A stretch of DNA of 64,000 bases from positions 13,079,758 to 13,143,757 of the forward strand of contig CM073323.1 of assembly GCA_037043015.1 (NCBI GenBank). Direction: 5' to 3'. Shown in pieces: positions 59,801 to 64,000 of this stretch (positions are counted from its first letter, which is position 1; each line of letters opens with the position of its first letter). The notes under the pieces were generated by a model. That model did no database searches, had not been told where the DNA came from, and saw nothing but the letters and a program-made list of their open reading frames with translations. This DNA comes from Bryum argenteum (taxonomy: Eukaryota > Streptophyta > Bryopsida > Bryales > Bryaceae). The translations under genes were made by a program, and so were the position numbers.

Positions 59801-60005
59801 TCAACCTTATTAGTGAAAAATTATCTCTTGTAATCATAACATGAATGTAACATTATCTTGACACCGATCTCTATGAGAATAATTTTACTTTATTCATACA
59901 AACTTAAAAAAATACCAAACCCCAACCTCAAAAAGGGTTGAATTCCGGCAATTTTATAACAACCCAATGTCGCCATCGTGAGACATCCACCCACAAAAAC
60001 CTGCT
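56886..60005. other. Non-coding spacer of copy B, upstream of HMA5 copy B
   Basis: Homologous to 39766-44747 without the MITE and the 1.5-kb A-specific segment. It contains the empty TTAA site (58029-58032) and the change-over from diverged to near-identical sequence at about 59483. No gene is supportable. Confidence 0.6.
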
Positions 60006-60014
60006 AAACCCTAA
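60006..60014 (+). promoter_or_regulatory. HMA5: Telo-box (AAACCCTAA) upstream of HMA5 copy B
   Basis: Exact counterpart of 44748-44756, about 360 bp before the start codon at 60375. The whole upstream region is shared with copy A, so both genes would be expected to be regulated alike. Confidence 0.35.
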
Positions 60015-60374
60015 AATAAGAATAAGAGTGGGCACCACGTCAACGGAAGATTCGCCCTGCAGTCCGCTCTTCAGGATCCAAACGATCGGCGGAGAACGAA
60101 GCTTCGAACGCTGCAATCCTCGAAGATTTCTAAAAATAGAGCTTTGAACTCATTCGATGAAGCTAAAGTCCAGAAGATTCCATCATGCAAGCACGACGTG
60201 ACATTTCATGACTCCATCGCTGACTAGTTGCGTGATGCCAAAGAATTCGGAGAAGTAAGCATCCCGATAAGTATCGATGCCATTGTTACATAACACTCTA
60301 CTGTCACCGGATTCTAGTAGTTTGCTTGTACACTTAGCGAGAGAGAAAAGAGAGTGCTTGATCCGCAGAGAGAG

Positions 60375-63300
60375 ATGGATTCGATGTTGAGAGTGGTGGT
60401 GGAACCGCTATCAGGCTCCAGGAAGAAGAAAAAGAAAAATGCCAGGGACGCCATGTTGTCGCGATATCCGTCCATGCCGCGCTACCCGCCCTCGCCGCCC
60501 CACGGCGACGTTGACATCTCCGAAATTCGGACCGCAACCTTCCAGGTACGCTTGATTTTGCAGCTCGGGATTTCTGACATTCCCTCTTAAACCCTGACAT
60601 CGTCTCCGAATATAAATTTGTTACTGCGATTTAATCACTTGCTTCTTAATTTAATCAAAGAGTAGGTACGATTTGTTTGCAGCGGTACAAATTCTACACA
60701 TGATTCATGTAGATATTCGGGCGGGAAACTATGAATCTTGTATCGCAATTCAATCATTTGAGAATTTCAAGTTTTCGCGGGCGCAAAATTGCAGTAGTGT
60801 CATTGTAAGTGCATAGACGGAGTGAATGGATTCTAGCTTCCTTACTCGTAGTTGATTGTATAGACCTTCGATGATTTGCGATTCCTGCACTTCGTAGTTC
60901 TAGTTGCTTTTATAACATTGCGAGAGGGAGCTATGGACTGTGAATAGAGAAATCGAAGGGCTCGGGTACTTCAACAAGAATCTTGTTGCGCAGTTTCAAC
61001 TGCTTAATTTCTTTGCAAGTTTGAAATCTTCTGGGCGCAATTCGTCTACTGATTCACTTGCGGTAATGGCGGGATTGTGGCTGGATCAGGTGACAGGGAT
61101 GGAATGCGCAGCATGTGCAGGCTCGATCGAGAAAGCAATTAAGCGGCTACCTGGTATCGAAGAAGCAACAGTGGCAGTACTCCGAAACAGGGCGCAAGTG
61201 ATTTACCGACCAGCCTTCGTACAAGAATCCGCGATCCTCGAGTCCATATCAGACGCGGGGTTCGATGCCGAGGTAGTCACCGACACGCAACCTGGCACGG
61301 TCATTGTATCGCGGTTTCGGATCAAGGGCATGACATGCACCTCCTGTTCGAACTCGATCGAGTCGGCGCTCCGGAAAGTGCCCGGGGTGCAATCCGCGGT
61401 CGTGGCGCTCGCCACTGAAGAATGCGAGGTGCATCACGACACGGCCCGTGTCTCCCGTGCGCAGATTCTGGCCCTCATCGACGACCTGGGCTACGACGCC
61501 GAAGTTTTGAACTCCGAGATTGAGGAGATCAACCGCGTTCGCCTCCGCCTTGAAGATGTCACTGATTTCGATGTCGTCGAGGATGTTTTGAAGTCCATCG
61601 ATGGCGTCACCTCTGTTGTTGTGGACCCTGTCGCTGCTACTGCGATCGTGTCATATGATCCTGATAAAGCCGGCCCAAGAGACTTCATTGAAAGCGGGGT
61701 AAGTATCGTACCATCCTCTCTAAATTCTAAGACCAAGTTTACCAAGATTCAGCTCTCTTGGTTCTTTAAGGGTTAAAACAGATGTTGCTGAGTATGTGTG
61801 TAAATACTTATACAGAGAAGTGTAATCTTGTCAAATTGATCACACTTGACATGGAGTTGTATGAAAAGACACTGATGAAAATGTGTGGTAGTTCCATAAG
61901 TATTCCTACCAAAGATGCCTTATTCCATCGAGCTTGATGGGAATCCTCGTGGAACAAGTCCTTTAGTTTGATGGAAATACCACACTTTCTCCACTAGTGT
62001 GAGATTTGATGTCATACTCTTGTTGCTCACTCTTACTGTCAGTACATAATTTACTTCTCTTACTTTCTACTTAGGAATCCATCATATTTTTTAAGAATTT
62101 CAGCTACTCACTCTTGCCATAAACTATAATGGTCTTACCTTACTTTGTTTCCTTTTGAGTCTGATAACCACCATCTTGCCGTCCATGAACAACCCTTTAT
62201 GCAATAAACAGCTGATTTAAGAATGTTGGTTGTGGGCTGGGCTTGGTGAGCAGGGGGAGGCTTTCAAGGCAACGTTGGAGCGACCACCAGGGAGTCAAGG
62301 GAGCCATGAAAGGAGCAAGGAGATACAGCACCACAGGAAGGATTTTCTATGGAGCTTGGTGTTCACAGTGCCGGTGTTTTTCCTGTCGATGGTGTTCATG
62401 TTCATTCCGGGGGTGATGGAGCCTCTGGAGAAGGGGAGGGTCAACAATCTGGGCATCGGCGCCATACTGCGAATGGGACTCGCAACTCCAGTGCAGTTCA
62501 TCATCGGCAAACGATTCTATGTCGGTGCTTACAAGGCACTTCGTCGAGGCTCAGCGAATATGGACGTGTTGATTGCCTTGGGGACCAATGCGGCTTACTT
62601 CTACTCGGTGTACACGATCGTGCGCTCCGCGACGTCCGCCCACTTCATGGGCACGGATTTCTTCGAAACCAGCGCCATGTTGATATCTTTTATCATCCTT
62701 GGTAAGTACCTGGAAGTCATGGCTAAAGGCAAAACCTCCGAAGCCATTGCCAAGCTCATGGACCTTGCTCCAGATACCGCCATTCTCCTCTCGAAAGATG
62801 AGCTGGGGAACGTGATCCAAGAACGCGAAATTGCCTCTGAGCTCATTCAACGCCGAGATTTCATCAAGGTCCGCCAAACTCTTAAACCCTAAACCTCATT
62901 TGCATGCTCATGAAAGTAAATGGAAGTCATTTGAGAGCTATGCACCTTTCGCTGAATCACCACTTACTTTTTAATACAAAGGATGAAAATTACAGATAAA
63001 AGACTGCCAATTGGCGTTTCTCACTTTGAACCACTAGATTTCAGAATGACACAGTAACGAGGTTTTGAGCAGATGAGCTGATCTAGCATGGGGGAGGTTG
63101 CACAGGTATTGCCAGGATCCAAAGTACCGACAGATGGAGTGGTAGTGTGGGGTCAATCGTTCGTGAACGAGAGCATGATAACAGGGGAGGCTCGTCCGGT
63201 CCCGAAGACATTAGGAGACAAAGTGATCGGGGGCACCATGAACGACAACGGCGTGCTGCACATTCAAGCAACGCACGTCGGAGCCGAGACTGCATTAGCA

Positions 63301-64000
63301 CAAATCGTTCGTCTCGTGGAAGCTGCTCAAATGGGCAAAGCTCCTGTCCAAAAATACGCCGACCGCATCTCCACTTACTTCGTCCCCATTGTGCGTGAAA
63401 TCCCCTCCCTTCCTTCTATCGGTTAATCCTTGTCGTCTCCTTCGCCATAGCTGACAGACAAAGATGTGGTGTTGCTTGCAGGTGGTGGTTTTGTCGTTGA
63501 TCACATGGTTGGCTTGGTACATCGGTGCCAAAGCGCACTCGTATCCCAAGTCATGGATCCCAAAGTCGATGGATGCGTTTGAGCTTGCGCTCCAATTCGC
63601 AATCTCGGTCCTTGTTATTGCCTGTCCTTGTGCTCTCGGTCTTGCAACACCAACTGCGATCATGGTGGCCACCGGGATCGGTGCTACGCAGGGTATCCTC
63701 ATCAAAGGAGGCCAGGCCCTTGAAGCTGCGCACAAGGTCAGTTTCCTACCCTTCTCTCTTGACTCACAACGACAATGAACATTCTATGGAGTCAAACTAT
63801 CTCTCTGAATCTTGGAACTCCGGACTTTGGGTGATAAGGAGTATGGGAGTCATCAAACTGATTCGGTGTCGTTATCTGAGCTTGTAGGTGAAGAAAGTGA
63901 TTTTCGATAAGACAGGAACGTTAACCATCGGCAAGCCCATCGTCGTTGGCACCAAGCTATTCACTCGTATCGGTCTCGATGTGTTCTACGATGTCATCGC
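60375..64000 (+). CDS. HMA5: HMA5-type copper-transporting P1B-ATPase, copy B (cut by window end)
   Basis: Exons 60375-60545, 61090-61698, 62254-62868, 63106-63390, 63482-63736 and 63888 to the window end, in the same phases as copy A. All visible coding sequence translates to the same residues as copy A, including both MxCxxC sites, TGE, CPC and DKTGT. The only differences I find lie in introns: one extra T in intron 2 (near 62091), C-to-A at 62922 in intron 3 and one extra C in intron 4 (near 63404). The missing part would contain the rest of the ATP-binding domain and GDGIND. Two equal genes would raise copper-export dosage if both are expressed. A collapsed or duplicated assembly must be excluded. 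Confidence 0.92.

Larger units (their letters stand above)
53816..64000. repeat. Segmental duplication, copy B (continues beyond window)
   Basis: Direct-orientation partner of 37100-48740. The junction GAGCCTGCGA|GGTTTCC falls in an exon. From 53816 to about 59482 the copies differ by many substitutions and indels. From about 59483 to 64000 I find only one A-run, one T-run and one C-run length difference, plus one C-to-A change in HMA5 intron 3 (47663/62922). Copy B lacks the MITE (empty TTAA at 58029-58032) and carries its own SINE. Confidence 0.92.

Overview
This is nuclear DNA of a land plant. The genes carry many short GT-AG introns, lie in AT-rich non-coding DNA, and belong to plant families: a multi-exon plant-type phosphofructokinase, a PSPG-box UDP-glycosyltransferase, a 21-exon Gly-rich membrane protein and an HMA5-type copper ATPase. 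Exons are richer in GC than introns. A bryophyte or other seed-free plant seems likely from the feel of the proteins, but I cannot name a species. No bacterial, organellar or CRISPR features are present.

Layout. 1-5.2 kb: a tandem duplication holding two intact minus-strand paralogues of an unknown probable beta-propeller protein. 7.3-8.9 kb: a small two-exon plus-strand gene for a membrane/coiled-coil protein. 9.9-15.2 kb: ATP-type phosphofructokinase (minus, 14 exons, 647 aa) with Cys/His-rich ends. 16.7-19.1 kb: UDP-glycosyltransferase (minus, 4 exons, 485 aa). 20.5 kb: an orphan ORF between T- and A-tracts. 21.8-32.2 kb: large Gly-rich multi-pass protein (minus, 21 exons, 1468 aa). 34.5-37 kb: repeats and a MITE. 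37.1 kb to the window end: a direct segmental duplication (copy A 37100 onward, copy B 53816 onward, 16716 bp apart at the left edge). Each copy carries a decayed AP2-like gene, a minisatellite and an HMA5 copper-ATPase gene; copy B runs off the window inside HMA5 exon 6.

The duplication is the most informative part. (i) Its left 7 kb is visibly diverged (roughly 5% or more, with large indels), while from about 44225/59483 rightward, across HMA5, the copies differ only by three homopolymer indels and one intron substitution, which suggests gene conversion or an assembly effect. (ii) The paired copies give empty sites for two mobile elements: a 362-bp MITE with a TTAA target duplication and CCCTTAAA ends, as in piggyBac elements, and a tRNA-headed SINE with a 12-bp target duplication and a TATC tail. 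(iii) The tandem breakpoint falls 19 bp inside an exon and fuses the AP2-like pseudogene's intron and acceptor to a Ser-rich gene. (iv) The AP2-like gene has decayed by different mutations in each copy.

All splice models were made by eye from GT/AG sites, reading-phase continuity and remembered family similarity. No database search was run.
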